Below are positions 46,299-57,665 of a stretch of DNA of 58,763 bases, piece after piece (positions within the stretch are counted from its first letter, which is position 1; every line of letters starts with the position of its first letter). The DNA is from Acanthaster planci (lineage: Eukaryota > Echinodermata > Asteroidea > Valvatida > Acanthasteridae). The DNA lies in assembly GCF_001949145.1 (NCBI RefSeq), contig NW_019091418.1, forward strand, positions 1,281,269 to 1,340,031. The letters are read 5' to 3'. The notes under the pieces were generated by a model. The model saw only the letters and a list, made by a program, of their open reading frames with translations. It had not been told where the DNA came from and searched no databases. The translations under genes were made by a program, and so were the position numbers.

Positions 46299-48700
46299 AG
46301 AACCTGAAGTAACTGGGGATTCATGCCATACTGTGCGACAGCAAATTAGACGTTTTTAATACATTTTTCAAATCTTTATTTCTATTTAGGATAGAGGATA
46401 TGTTAATCCAGAGAGTTCAAATGAATTTGTCAAGTATATACAACATGGAATCTTTTATGTTTTTCTTACCATTTCTGGAGTTTTTCCTCAAGTTTGATAT
46501 TTTCCTGGGGATGTTTGTTTCAACTACTCATGCACGAATGATGAGTCAACTTAAGATTTTTAAAGGATGGTCCAAAAGTTCGTGCAAATATTTATGCGGC
46601 TTGAGTTTGCTTTTTTCAAATCTAGGTTTTCTTTTATGTTGCTTGAATCGTATGTTTTGTTCTGAATATTGTTGGTTATCCAGCAAAAGCTTTAAAAATA
46701 TCAAGAGAAACTGCACGCATTCTTTCAGCCTAGGTGAAATGAGTTTAGAGTGTCTATCCCTTGTTAATGTTAGTGATTAAATCGAGAGTTGATATCACTG
46801 AACAACACAACGAAGCCAACTTTAGCAAGTGAACATTGACTTTCAGTGACTCTTTCTCATTGTTGCTTGTAGTGGCAGCCATCATAGTAAAGTTACAGAA
46901 CAGACTGGACCCCTGATTTGATCTAATCTTATCTGATTTGATTTGATGTGAGACACCAGTAATGTGGGATTGCAGTGACTTTTATTGGGTGTGTCACATT
47001 TGAAGGTGGAAATGAAATGAATGTTCTGAAATTTGTAATTTAAGTAAACATAAACGAATAAATGCCGGGAAGAATGAGACCTGTTTTCCCGTAAAATTCA
47101 CACTTCTTTAAAAATAATGTTATTCATTTATATTTAGCTGTCGTGCATGGTGATTTTTTCGGTGTTAAAATTATGTTAGATTCACACAGATAAGTTTCAT
47201 GACTATAGTTCCACATAGTTTACGTGTCATGTGATTCGATGTTTCATTATGCGTTGTTTGGTAGAGTGAATTAGAAGTATGTCAAAACCTGCAATAAAGA
47301 TTTAGTCGCCAGAATCACTTGTGATTTATGTGCAATTCTTAACAGTTACAATATGGATTTTCACAGCAGTACGAAAGCCCTGTAATGCTATAAGTATATA
47401 ATCTCAAAAGTGAAGTGTATTTTTCGAAGATCGTTTGGATAAAGTTTATATTTTCGAAGTCCATTTTTAGCCACCGTTTTTCGACTTCGCTTTTACGAGT
47501 TATATTTTTGCAGAAAACTGAAGAAAACATTCCTGGAACAAACGAACTTTACGAAAGACAACTCGTAGAAACGGAGCTAGAAAGAATATATCTAAAAAAA
47601 AAACAGACTTCGAATAAGTGTACTTCGCTTTTGAAATTATATACTGACAAGGCTGGTTCATTCTTCAGGCGAATTTTACGTCACCGAAATTTGCAGTTGA
47701 AATGTGTTCATGTGCAAATTTGCAGCACGAATGTTGTCCTATTACAGAAAATACCTCACCTCCGATACCTACAAATGCATTTCCCATACGCATGCACAAG
47801 CACTTGAGTGACGTCTCCCCCACACACTACACGCCCTATGCCTGTACGTACCGGAGTCTCTTTACATCTCTAGAAACACCGGACAGACATACTCACCACG
47901 GTGTCAAACATCCAACTTTTTTCTGCTTTCTGATGTCTTAGCTCGTGTCTCTGAAGACACATCATTACGAGGCCTTGACCTCGTAAGCATGTTCAAATCA
48001 TTCCAGGATGACTGTTAAGGCAAATGACTGATAATTGATTATCTATTCTGGCCCTTCGCGGGATCTAGAAAGCGAATGGAAGACCTGCCCATAATTCTAG
48101 GAAGTGACCGTTTTAATTAATGACACGTTTGGTAAAGTCATGCTCCAAAAAACCAAAAGCCTCAAGACGGCCGAGAAGTTTGATCTGCGTTGCCACGATT
48201 CCGCGCGATCCTCATCTAAATCTCCCCGGACTCCCATGAAGGTAACAGAAGTTGTATTTGTTTCCCTTACACATTCGATTCCGTCAATCCAGAGTTTTCT
48301 TCGCCAAGGCTTCGCCAAAGTCACAGTCGTCAGTCTGTCCTCTACACCAACAGGGTGCCCTCTAAACTAAAGCGCTCCTTTAAATCCCAACAGGTCCGTG
48401 CTCCAAAGGGGCAATAAGTAAAACCAGATTCCACTAGCCCTGGGACCAGTAGGGGGGTCGTCGGCTTTTGTAGTTTGTTCACGAATGGACACACATTACC
48501 ACAGACATCTGGGTTCTCCAAACAGTATCTCTGGGCTTTCAATTATAATTCACCAGCGCTCCTCTGAACTCCACAATTTTGCAGTCCCCTCTGACTTTGC
48601 ACGCTAAAGTTCCTTGGAGAAGGAAATATCCTTCCTAAAAGGAAAGAGAGCCATAATCCCTCTTCAAATGGATTCACTTCAATTTTCTTCCTCACTCTAC
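46299..48700. other. 3' flank of the + gene and spacer
   Basis: 46299-46990 is recognisably shared, inverted, with 51966-51360, so the duplication extends past the stop codon. That argues against the 126-residue open frame at 46400-46780 being a gene. AATAAA lies at 47293-47298. A loose inverted repeat lies at about 47388-47435 / 47605-47655. The remainder to 48700 is unrecognised. Confidence 0.6.
47293..47298 (+). promoter_or_regulatory. Candidate poly(A) signal, + gene
   Basis: AATAAA in GCAATAAAGATTTAG, about 1.0 kb after the stop codon. No cleavage site can be confirmed, and an earlier ACGAATAAATGC (about 47055) is an alternative. Confidence 0.35.
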
Positions 48701-51110
48701 AGAAGTCCGGCGACAGGTGACCGATTATCAACTTTTGTCCCCTGAACACTTTCATCAGACTGAAATGTTTCCGGATGGAGACTTTGGCAACAGTTTTTGC
48801 AAACTCTTCCTCGAGGTTGGTGGGCCACGTTTTGGACCTGAAGAGTGCTTAATATCTTCATGTCCCCCATGCTTAAAGAGCATTAAAAGTTCCTGCAGTT
48901 CATATGGGTGTTACATACCAATTCCAGTGAATTCCCTTCCGCCTGTCTATAAAGCACCAAGGGTATTCACGAGAATTGTGAAAGTAGCTCCATCTAGTCT
49001 TCCACTGGCATTCTTCACCCTCGGAAGGACCCCGTTTCCAGTGGCAGTTCCAGAATGAATTTTTTCATATCCGATCCCATCTCAGATGATGGCACTCATG
49101 CCAGAACCTCCGCGGTGGCATCCCGCTCCCTTTGCTTCATCAACCAATGGAGCTTCTTGCGGTTCTCATTGCACACACCCAGCAGGCTATCAAGCAATTT
49201 CATCCAAGTGAAAACGGACAATTCCGCAGTAGTGTCCAACCTGAACTGTTGGGGGGGGGGCTCATTCACTCTCCCTGTGCATGCTATCATGGTAACTCCT
49301 CAGCTGGTGCATTCCTCGTCACATACCTCTTCAAGCTAGTTACCTGTCAACTACTTAATTGCAGATGCGTTGTCTCGCACCTTGCAATTCCCACAGAATG
49401 GTCACTTATTCGTTCAACACTACACGAGATTTTTTAGTATCCTTGGAACTTCACACATCGACCTATCTACCTCCCATGCTAGTTACCAATGTTCTCGTCA
49501 TGTGCACCCAATGACAAGGGCTACAGACTCATTCAGCATCAACTGGACAAAGTTCCTTGGATACACCTTCCCTCCAATCTCTCTTCTACCTCGAAATTTT
49601 GACCAAAAACGGCGAGGAAAGGTGAAGAATAATCCTGATAGCTCCTTTCTGGTCAAGACAACCATGGTTTCCCCAACTCTTGGATTTCCAAACCCAACTG
49701 CCAAATGTTCTCTCAGACCAGCCGGACTTACTCTTTCAACCAAAAAGTTCTCATCTCCCTGTCTGCATGCTTTCAAGCTGTCCTTCAAAGCGGCAGGCCT
49801 ATCAAAGGACGCTTCAGCCCTGGCAGCCAGTAGCAGGAGTCCTGCTACAGCTCTATTTCAAGTGGTGTTCACATGAAGCTATCGATCCCAATTCTGTATC
49901 TCTAACCGTCAATGGGGATTTTTCACTTTATGTCTTCAACTCTGTCTGATCTGAAAGTTCCCACCATCCGAGGTTACTGATGGGCCATTGGTGCAGTACC
50001 CAACGGGTTCAAAGATGTTTATAAATTGTTCCACTATACATACGGCATGTTTGTGAAGCGATCACCAATCAAACAGCCTATTTAACGTTGGGACCTTGGC
50101 AAAGTTCTTCTCAAGCTGTCCAAAGCACCTTTTGAACCAATAGGATCTTCTTCACTTCATCGATTGACAGTGAAACCAGCTTTTCTCCTTGCAATCTCCA
50201 CTTCACACCGTAGGTGTAAACTTTACGCCCTTTACCAATGAAACAAGTCAAATACGCTAAAAAGGGCGATTCACAATCGTGCGCCTCCAAGAGTTTGCAA
50301 CGCGTTGGCTAATCACGACGCACGAAATCTGTCGACCCAATGCGCGTTTGAAAAGGGTCGACAGATTTCATGAGTTGTGAGTGGCCAACGCGTGTTGCGA
50401 ACTCTTGGAGGCGCACTATTGTGAATCGCCCGTATTCCACGAGTTGCGTTTCTGACGAAGAACCTGTAAATTTTACTCCTCCGGATAGGGCCTATTTTCG
50501 TTCCTAGCTTGACATCTTTATCCAGCATTCAAAAGGATGCATTATGGTGCCCTAGTCTGTGAGAATATTAAAGTTTTACATTGCTCGCACCAAGGGAATT
50601 CCGAGGTTGTTCCATGCAACTGTTCATCAGAACAGTTCACCCACATCAGCTAGTTTCAGTGACAACTATGTTTCAAGGTAGGTTATAGGTTGTTGAAGCC
50701 ATATTTTCAAAGCCAAGTGGGCCTAAGCCTGGTACATCAAATCACGATCAACCGGTTTCTCCAATACCTGGCAAGCCGCAAACTTTGCACTACGCAACTC
50801 AGGCTAATTTTTGACCAGCACTGAAGCAGGTTGCACCTAAGGCTGAAGTTCAAGCCCACCAGACGAGGAGCATGACAACATCATCATGGGGGTCTCTTCC
50901 AAGATGAGGCTGTTTTGGAGATTATGCAAGCTGCAGGTTGGAAGAACGTATCAACCTTCACATCCTGTTATTTGCGGGACGTCCTTCCAGTCGAAGGCCG
51001 TATGGGTAGACAAGTCCTACAGTCAAATGTACACTCAGCAACCAGAAGAGCTCGGCGAACAGCTAAAACTTCCTCTCGAGGACTTCAGGTTCACAATTCC
51101 CAGGTAAGTC
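48700..51110 (+). mobile_element. DIRS-like retrotransposon remnant
   Basis: On the + strand, in several frames: reverse transcriptase piece PPVYKAPRVFTRIVK (about 48939-48985); RNase H piece QVKTDNSAVVSNLNCWGGG (about 49200), TLQFPQ and the ATDSFSINWTKFLGYTFPP block (about 49520-49575); and a recombinase C-terminal piece EIMQAAGWKNVSTFTSCYLR (about 50917-50975). RT, RNase H and tyrosine recombinase in that order is the DIRS layout. Frames are broken repeatedly. It fills most of the spacer between the two convergent genes. Confidence 0.65.
50264..50431. repeat. 168-base foldback repeat
   Basis: The left arm GGGCGATTCACAATCGTGCG and the right arm GCGCACTATTGTGAATCGCCC are near-exact complements continuing for about 75 bases each, meeting near GTCGACCC / GGGTCGAC. 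AATACG / CGTATT lie just outside. It is a MITE-type insertion within the DIRS-like remnant. No coding. Confidence 0.85.
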
Positions 51111-51167
51111 TTAATTAAAAGGCACGTAATTAGAAGCAGAAGTTGTGTTTTCCTAAATATATGGTTT

Positions 51168-51173
51168 TTTATT
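51168..51173 (-). promoter_or_regulatory. Candidate poly(A) signal, - gene
   Basis: AATAAA on the minus strand, about 0.8 kb after the stop codon of the second gene. The 3'-flank region 51360-51966 is shared with the other copy; the cleavage site is not determined. Confidence 0.3.
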
Positions 51174-51966
51174 TCAACTCCATCTCCAAAATACCACTTT
51201 CCCCCAACATCCCAGACAACATTGGACAAGTCTTTTGAAAGACTGTAAACTCACTATGAACTGATATTAACTACAGATAAACACAACAGTCTCTATATAG
51301 CTCTATCTGTTATGAAATGTATCAATCAAAATGACTATTTTATGTACAAATTTCAGAGCCTGTCCATTTCAAATGTGACACGGCTAATAAAGGTCAATGC
51401 AATCTCAGCTTGCTCTTGTGGTGTCTCGCATCAAATCACAGGTCTAGTTTCTACTGTATTCTGATGGCTGCCAATATACGTTGTGATGTCAACTCTCCAC
51501 ATAGTCTTTAAAATTTAAGTGAAATTTCTCTTTTTTCTTAGCTTTGACTGGCTCGTCAACCGTATGCAAATCAAAGCATACACACATACAAGGAGACAAA
51601 ATTAAGCAATGAAAAGGAAAACCTTGTTTTAAAAAAGCAGCGAACTCAAGCCAGTTAAACACGTACACAAACATCTGGACCATCTTTTAAAAATATTCCT
51701 TGAGGTGACTCATCATTCCCACATAATGCGTAATTGAAACAATCTTTAACACAAAAATATGAAACTGGAGAGAAAAAGCTAGAAAAGGTAAGACAAACAC
51801 TACAGATTATAATATTATGTTGTACTTGACAAATTCATTTGACCTTTTAGGAGAAACGTTGCACCATATCTCAAATAACATTATAAAAACATTGAGGATT
51901 TGTATCAAAAAGTCTAATTTCCTGTTGCAAAGCATGGCATGAATCCCTAAAATTATTTCAGTTTCT

Positions 51967-52100
51967 TCAGTTAGCACCTGTCAATTGCACCAGGTAGCGC
52001 AGACAGGCTTGCTCCTGGGTGGGAACTATGTAAAAACTAGGAGAACGGCGGCTAAAGCAACCATCAACGGGGAGCAGTCTTCCAACTGGCATTAACGCAC
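51967..52100 (-). CDS. Second gene: terminal exon, equivalent to 34
   Basis: The acceptor is tcaccggaag; the exon ends with TGA at 51969-51967. It encodes GALMPVGRLLPVDGCFSRRS and PSFYIVPTQEQACLRYLVQL, then TGAN. The block SFYIVPTQEQACLRYLVQ is identical to the other copy including Phe at the catalytic Glu position, while the loop before it has diverged. Confidence 0.92.
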
Positions 52101-55100
52101 CTTCCGGTGAGAAAAAAAGGAAAAATCAAAAACAGGTTTGAGAAGTTGTATTAGACATTATTTATTCTCATTAATAGAATTTAGTTTGTTTATTGTATTA
52201 CAAAGCAGGAAATTTGGCAGTGTGAAAAGGCAGAATAACTAACAATCGAATCCATCCCTGTAAAATCAATTCGGAGATATTATTTCACATATTTCAGGCC
52301 ATGAGTGCCAGTGACAGAGCCACCGTGTAACATGGCTGACCAAACCAACTGTTCTTTCAAATTGTCTGTGACTGGCACCATATTTCTTTGATTCCCCTTA
52401 TACAAATGAGAAAATCTGTCCGGCAGCAAGACAAAACTCAGTGTCACTCTACCCGTAGGAAGCAGGAGTTCTCGCTTGGCGTTGATCTTGGTTATGCCAG
52501 ACCAGTAAGCGCTGTTGAATTCCATCTTCCATGTGTCACCATATGAGGGCTTGTCTGTCTTTCCAACCGCAATCTGCAAAGCCACGTGTATGTTGATATT
52601 TACCTCCTCTGTTTTGAGCTTTTTCAATTACTTGTGCATGGGCACTCAGCCTGAATCAAACTGCCAGGGGCATCATGGGGGCAACCATGTCAAACACTGC
52701 CATGAAATAGTGCTTTCGCTTAGCAATATTTTATGCTACGGTATTACTTTTCTGTTATCTGTTAAGCAATGCCATGAAATTTGGTTGTGGTTACCAACTA
52801 AAATGGTTACAAGTATACTGTACACTTCTCCCTACAATCTTCCGGCCAGTATTTGCTATATTTTCTGCTCTGACAGCCTTATGGAAATGGCCTGGTTGTC
52901 TCAAACTTATGTGACGTATTCCAAAAATACCTCCCCCCCCTGGCAACCAAGTTGAAAAAAAAAATTAATTTCTCTCTCGCAGGCAAAAGTGAAACAACAA
53001 TACGAGACGCCTTTTTTTCTTGATGGTTTGTTGTGCTTAGCTCATGTGTCTTTCAAGCTTACCTCCATTATAAGCAAGAACTTGGAGTCTTCCTGGCCAA
53101 ACATTCGTCCATTTGAGGCCATGACCTCAAATGAGGGAGATGTGTAGATCCCCTGCATGAAATATTCAACCAAAAAAAAAAACCACTGAACACTGTTGGA
53201 TACGAACCAACAAGAAATGATGCAATGATTATTTACAACTTCTAACTCTGTAGGAATGTTTAAAAATGACATTGGAGGCCAGAGGGTGAAAATCATTCAC
53301 GATGAAAATTCCTGGGTTGAAAGGAATTTGTCTCAAACGTGCTATTCTGCTCAAACTATGACATACCTTCCAATGCTGTATCCATCAGGGGGCAGCCGGG
53401 GGGGAACTTGCTCCCCTGATAGATACTTTGTTTCTACACAAATATTAATACAAATATTTTATTTAACTATTAGCACCAAACCCAAAGAAAACAATACCAT
53501 AAAATAAAAGTAAGGATGTCGGGAACATCAATATGGCTTAATATATTTTATCTCCCCAACAGCATGTTGAATGAGCCCAAAGCTGCATTCACTTTTGATT
53601 CCCCCCCCACGCCAAAGCTGGATACGCCGCTGATCCCTTCTCAGTTAAGTGTAATGGAAAAAAGACACTTTTTGATTAAAATTAAAATATTGTCCATGCT
53701 TTTCTGGACAACTGAGGGCACTGTTGCTATGATGACACATTGCTTCTTGAAACAATTCTGAGAACCTCGTACACAAAAGCAACAACTCAAACAGTTCCAG
53801 CATTTTATGTACAAAGCAACTTAAGAGTTTTCCCTGGGATAACATCAAAGTTTTGCTCACGAATATGGAAATTTTCATCAGCAAAACAATATCGGGGTGT
53901 CTCGTTTATAACTTCACACCAATGTTCAATGTAACAAAAATATCTCAGGCAGGTTTGGTTAATAAAACGTTCATTCTGCAGAAGGACTGGGAGTCAAATG
54001 TAATCATCCGTCTCTGGGCTTTTTACGAATCCTTAGACACTCAGCTTCACATGCAACTTATTCAAACTGCTGATTTCTCATAACTTATTTCAGTTGAGGC
54101 ATGGTATCATTGTGGTCTCGATTGACAGTGCCTAGGCTTGCACCTCGGCCAACCCAACAAGCAGCTGGAGATAAGGCCAGGGGGACAGGTCAGTTGCGGG
54201 GCAGTCTACTGCCAAGTGGTGGACGAAGTTTCCATCCTCACACAAGACAGCAAGGGGGCCTGGATGCTGTCATATGGGAAGGGACTAGAAGTGGGGTCTG
54301 AATTCCTTTACTCCAGCACCAGCCTTGTTTCTTGTTACACTCTGTCCTTATTCAACACATCGCCTGCGTAGGGTTAGTTGGTGCCAAAAACAGGTTTAAA
54401 TTTGTTCCACTGATCATCCCAAAATGATTCCAGGTACATGGTGAATTATCAGGATTACAACCACACAGCACAATAGTTTCTCTGTGGGTAAGATGAACTG
54501 ACATAAATATTTGCTGGCAGGAAACTAGGGGGGCGGGACTTCTCACAAAGGGAGACATGAATGACACAGGGATGACTTTGACTCAATGTGTACTGGTGTG
54601 GAATGGCTCTCCCACCATGGCACACTGGCTAATGGTATGGTCAATAGACTGTTCTTTACTAGACCATTAGTAGGGTCTAAATGGGAGATGTGCAAAATCT
54701 TCAAATCAGCAACATTGGAAGACGTCTGATGGTAACTAAGCCATACCATTCATTATTGAATAAATTATTAAACTACCAGGGAGATCCTCACTTTTTCACC
54801 ACAATTTAATAATAATGATAATGATTTATTCATTTATAACGTGCAAATTTCATATAGATATGTTCAAATGCACTGTACAATGAAGACATTAATCGTGGAA
54901 CAATGAATACATTTAAACATGGTTGAGCCGATGGCAGACAAGGGCGCCTCAGGCAGCCGCCAAACGACCCACATTCACCAACATCAGTAAACAGTAAAGA
55001 GGAGACAGTAAGAAGCAGGTACAGTTTTAGAGGTGGGAGGAAAACCCCAAAGGAATATTCTGGGTAAAACCCACAGAGTCAGGTAGGAACTGAAAACCCA

Positions 55101-57665
55101 ATCCACATGTGGACCGGGCTGGGAATCGAACCTGGGACCACAGAGGTGGAAGGCGAGGAAAGAACTACCTTGCCAACCTGACTCCCCATTTCACTACAGT
55201 AGAGTATAAAACCATGTAGTGGTTCTTTCCTAGCCTTCCATCTCTGCGGTCCGGGCTCGATTCCCAGCTCGGTCCACATGTGGATTGGGTTTTCAGTCTC
55301 TACTTAATACCGTGGGTTTTGCCTAGAATATTTCTCTGGGGTTTTCCTCCCACCTCTAAAACTGTGACTGCTTCTCATTTCAATGAGTCCGAGTCTTCAA
55401 ATATATGAATTTGGCACGTCTCTTGGAAGAAGAAAAACATTATCTGTGCAAGTGGCATGTTAAAACGAGCCTTCGATTTCCCAGGAAGAGAAGCCGAGGG
55501 AAAAGAGAATGCTCTGTGGATCATTGATGACGGCTAGTTTTGCTACATCAAAAGATAAAGCAGTCAATACATATTTGTTTTTAACACCCCTCCCACATAT
55601 TCTACTTGATTTGAAGTTATATGCACTTCGGTTTGAATATGAAATTTGTTAAAAGTTTCACCAGCATTTTCCAACACTACTTCCTCACAATAGGTTTGAA
55701 CCCAGCTTTGCTGGCACAACTAATGACTATCATGTGAATCCTCTTCAGCCAATCACGGCACAGAATCAGTGGGTGAGGTTTTATTATCCATGCTACTTGC
55801 CAACTAGGCTGAGGAGAAAAACGCTTGGCTACAACACTGCACGAGGGTAAGCACTGTGTATTGGGTGGGTCCATATAACCGCTTGCCAACCTCACCTCTC
55901 CAAGATTACAGTAGGCTGGTTTGTATTCTCTATCGGAGACTGGTATGCCCAGCTTCATGGTAGACAGCAGGTTCGCTGAATTGCAGTTGTGCCAAAGCAG
56001 CTTGTGGTTGTCCAAGCAGCAAGACTGCAATCGCTCCTCCTCGCCTTTGCGAGACATTCGGAAAATGGCCTTCACCTTGACATTATTATCACCTGTCACT
56101 AGGAGACACACAGTGAGGGGGGAATAAAGATATTAAAGTGATGTTTCTTAAATACATGTGCAGGGTAATTGAGAATTGGGATGTCTTAACCCATGCAAAA
56201 TACATGAAATAAAGGGTACGGTGACACTGCTTGGTCCTCCAGTTGCAAGATGGGGTCTGATACCTGTTTGGGAAATTTTGCAAATCACAAATTAGAACAA
56301 GGAAAATGTTACTACAAACCTTTATAAACAAAAGTAGCCGAAGATGCACAATTTCAAAGAACATGTAAAAACAAAATAACTATCTAAGACTTCCCCTGGG
56401 GATGCACAATTGTATTGTAAAACTTGATTGAGTTGAACTTTCATTGAGTAAGTTCAGGAAACCCCACAAATGTACACTGTTGGGTTGGACCACAAACTAG
56501 CCTTGCTTTCTCTGTAAACACACAAATCCTCAGCTGTGGTCAGAGCACAACAGATATCTCTTCCCACAGTTACGAGTTAAGGTTTGTGCATATTGAATGG
56601 ATAAATGGTGGTGTCCCCAGAGGTCATCCACATAATGGAGCTCTCGTGAGTGGTCACACAGCAGTCTCCCAAGCAGTCATCAACAAGATGGAACTCTCGT
56701 GAGTGGTCATACTGCAGTCTCCCAAGTAATCATCTCCATAATGGAGCTGTCATGAGTGGTCACACAGCAGTTTCCCAAGTGGTCATCTACAATGGTGGAG
56801 CTGTCATGATTGGTCATATGGGTGTCTCCCAAGTGGTCATCTACATGAAAGAGCTGTCATGAGTGGTCACACAGTTGTTTCCGAGCAGTCATCCGTATAA
56901 TGGAACTCATGTGTGTGGTTAAACAGTGGTCTCTGGAGTACATGATGTAGTCAGCTACACGCTAAAGCTCTATGGGGTATCACATATCTTCTATGAAGTA
57001 CGGAGTTCAGCATGCACATTGTGCTAAGCAATCAAATGTCACCAACTAAATTATCATTGGGTTTGAGCTATATATGACTGGTTCCCAGCTCACTTCTACT
57101 CAGCTAAAGAATACCCAATGAAGTACCTTCTACACTTTTCTATGACACAGCACCTTAGCCAGGGGTTTGAATCCATACTAGATTGAGGGGGGTAAAAACT
57201 TGAGCCAAACACTTACTCGAATTGTGGATAAACTGCAGCAGATGTCGTTTCTCCTCGTCATCTTTGTCCAGAAGTTTCAGTTTGCAGTCTAAGGCACGAT
57301 AAATGTAGTCCAGGGGATGGATTTCTGAAAAGACAAATTCACTGCATTTCACTTCAGCTGCCAGTAAATCATTCCACTTCATTCATAGCCTTTCTGTACA
57401 GTTTTCTTGAATGTATCAAAAACAGAACTTTGGCACTTTTAGTTCAAATGTTTTGGATGGGGTCAATTTCACTGTGGGACCAACCCTGTTTCCTGTACAT
57501 CGCCCCCAGTAAGATCCTGTTGAGCATCTCCAGGTCCATCAGATCAAAGAGTTTCTTTCTCTGCTTCTCCAACTCATCCCGGATGGTGACTGGCCGCACT
57601 GTGTCGTGTGAAAAGTTCTCGTAAGGAATCAACTGGTGCAGATACTGATTGTTCAGGTCATAAAG
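51967..57665 (-). CDS. Second ANK-WGR-PARP gene copy, 3' six exons (5' end outside window)
   Basis: Six exons on the minus strand (57665-57485, 57324-57217, 56092-55896, 53152-53063, 52573-52453, 52100-51967) correspond one to one to exons 29-34 of the + gene, with identical phases. They encode about 277 residues covering the second half of the helical domain and the whole catalytic domain. The His (LLWHNCN) and Tyr (GIYTSP) are kept; Glu is again Phe (SFYIVP). The counterpart of exon 28 is not found up to the window edge, so the rest of the gene lies beyond 58763. It converges tail to tail with the first gene. Open frames and clean splice sites suggest it is functional, but this is not proven. 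Confidence 0.9.
52453..52573 (-). CDS. Second gene: exon equivalent to 33
   Basis: The acceptor is gctttgcag and the donor ACGG|gtagag; 121 bases against 127. It encodes IAVGKTDKPSYGDTWKMEF and NSAYWSGITKINAKRELLLP. Only the ends and the NSAYW block are well conserved between copies. Confidence 0.9.
53063..53152 (-). CDS. Second gene: exon equivalent to 32
   Basis: The acceptor is tttcatgcag and the donor GAG|gtaagc, 90 bases. It encodes GIYTSPSFEVMASNGRMFGQ and DSKFLLIME. About seven of 30 residues differ from exon 32; the Tyr is kept. Confidence 0.92.
54130..54320 (+). CDS. Open antisense segment in intron, unknown
   Basis: An open stretch reads LHLGQPNKQLEIRPGGQVSC and VVDEVSILTQDSKGAWMLSY. 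Composition is protein-like but I recognise no family. It is antisense to the second gene, inside the intron between its third and fourth exons. Its counterpart in the other copy (43525-43740) is conserved in sequence but not open. It could be an exon of a nested gene, a repeat, or chance. No start codon is chosen. Confidence 0.25.
55024..55362. repeat. Inverted pair of tRNA-derived SINEs
   Basis: Arms 55024-55170 and 55217-55362 are complementary over about 145 bases with a 46-base spacer. On the + strand of the right copy, GTAGTGGTTCTTTCCTAGCC followed by CCGGGCTCGATTCCCAGC resembles A-box and B-box order. It would form a long hairpin in the intron transcript of the second gene. Confidence 0.7.
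55896..56092 (-). CDS. Second gene: exon equivalent to 31
   Basis: The acceptor is agtgacag and the donor GAG|gtgagg; 197 bases, six fewer than its partner, which removes two codons after YKP. It encodes NNVKVKAIFRMSRKGEEERL and NHKLLWHNCNSANLLSTM. The NAD-binding His is kept. Confidence 0.93.
56575..56940. repeat. 53-base minisatellite, about six units
   Basis: The unit is built on GAGTGGTCACACAGCAGTCT then CCCAAG..GTCATC and AATGGAGCTGTCAT. Successive starts are spaced 53, 53, 54 and 53 bases, with decay at the right edge. It lies in the intron between the second and third exons of the second gene and is absent from the other copy. The rest of this intron (56093-57216) shows nothing else. 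Confidence 0.85.
57217..57324 (-). CDS. Second gene: exon equivalent to 30
   Basis: The acceptor is gtcttttcag, the donor TCGA|gtaagt, 108 bases. EIHPLDYIYRALDCKLKLLD is identical to exon 30; the exon ends FIHNS instead of FIHQS. The 160-base intron before it is nearly the same length as its partner (159). Confidence 0.94.
57485..57665 (-). CDS. Second gene: exon equivalent to 29
   Basis: The acceptor is attcgcgcag, the donor CAGG|gttggt, 181 bases like its partner. It encodes LYDLNNQYLHQLIPYENFSH and LFDLMDLEMLNRILLGAMYR. Differences from exon 29 are S/N, I/D and Q/R. Confidence 0.93.

Larger units (their letters stand above)
53153..55895 (-). other. Second gene: third intron
   Basis: 55680-55895 and 53800-53900 match intron 31 of the first gene, so the intron is homologous. 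Besides the SINE pair and the open antisense segment it holds an AT/AAT microsatellite with a CR1/L2-like tail at about 54805-54890. 53380-53640 has a run of GC-rich words and no exon. Confidence 0.6.

Noticed and set aside
46400-46780. 126-residue open frame as a separate gene
   Set aside because: Its sequence is part of the 3' flank shared with the second copy, where the frame is not conserved, and it resembles no family.
54801-54890. ATAATGATAATG stretch as a regulatory element
   Set aside because: It is the microsatellite-like 3' tail common to LINE-derived repeats in marine invertebrates, like the one at 42105.
51967-57665. Second copy as a misassembled allele of the first
   Set aside because: Catalytic exons differ at a quarter or more of residues with codon indels, and private insertions occur in both. 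That is too much for alleles. Order and orientation still need long reads.
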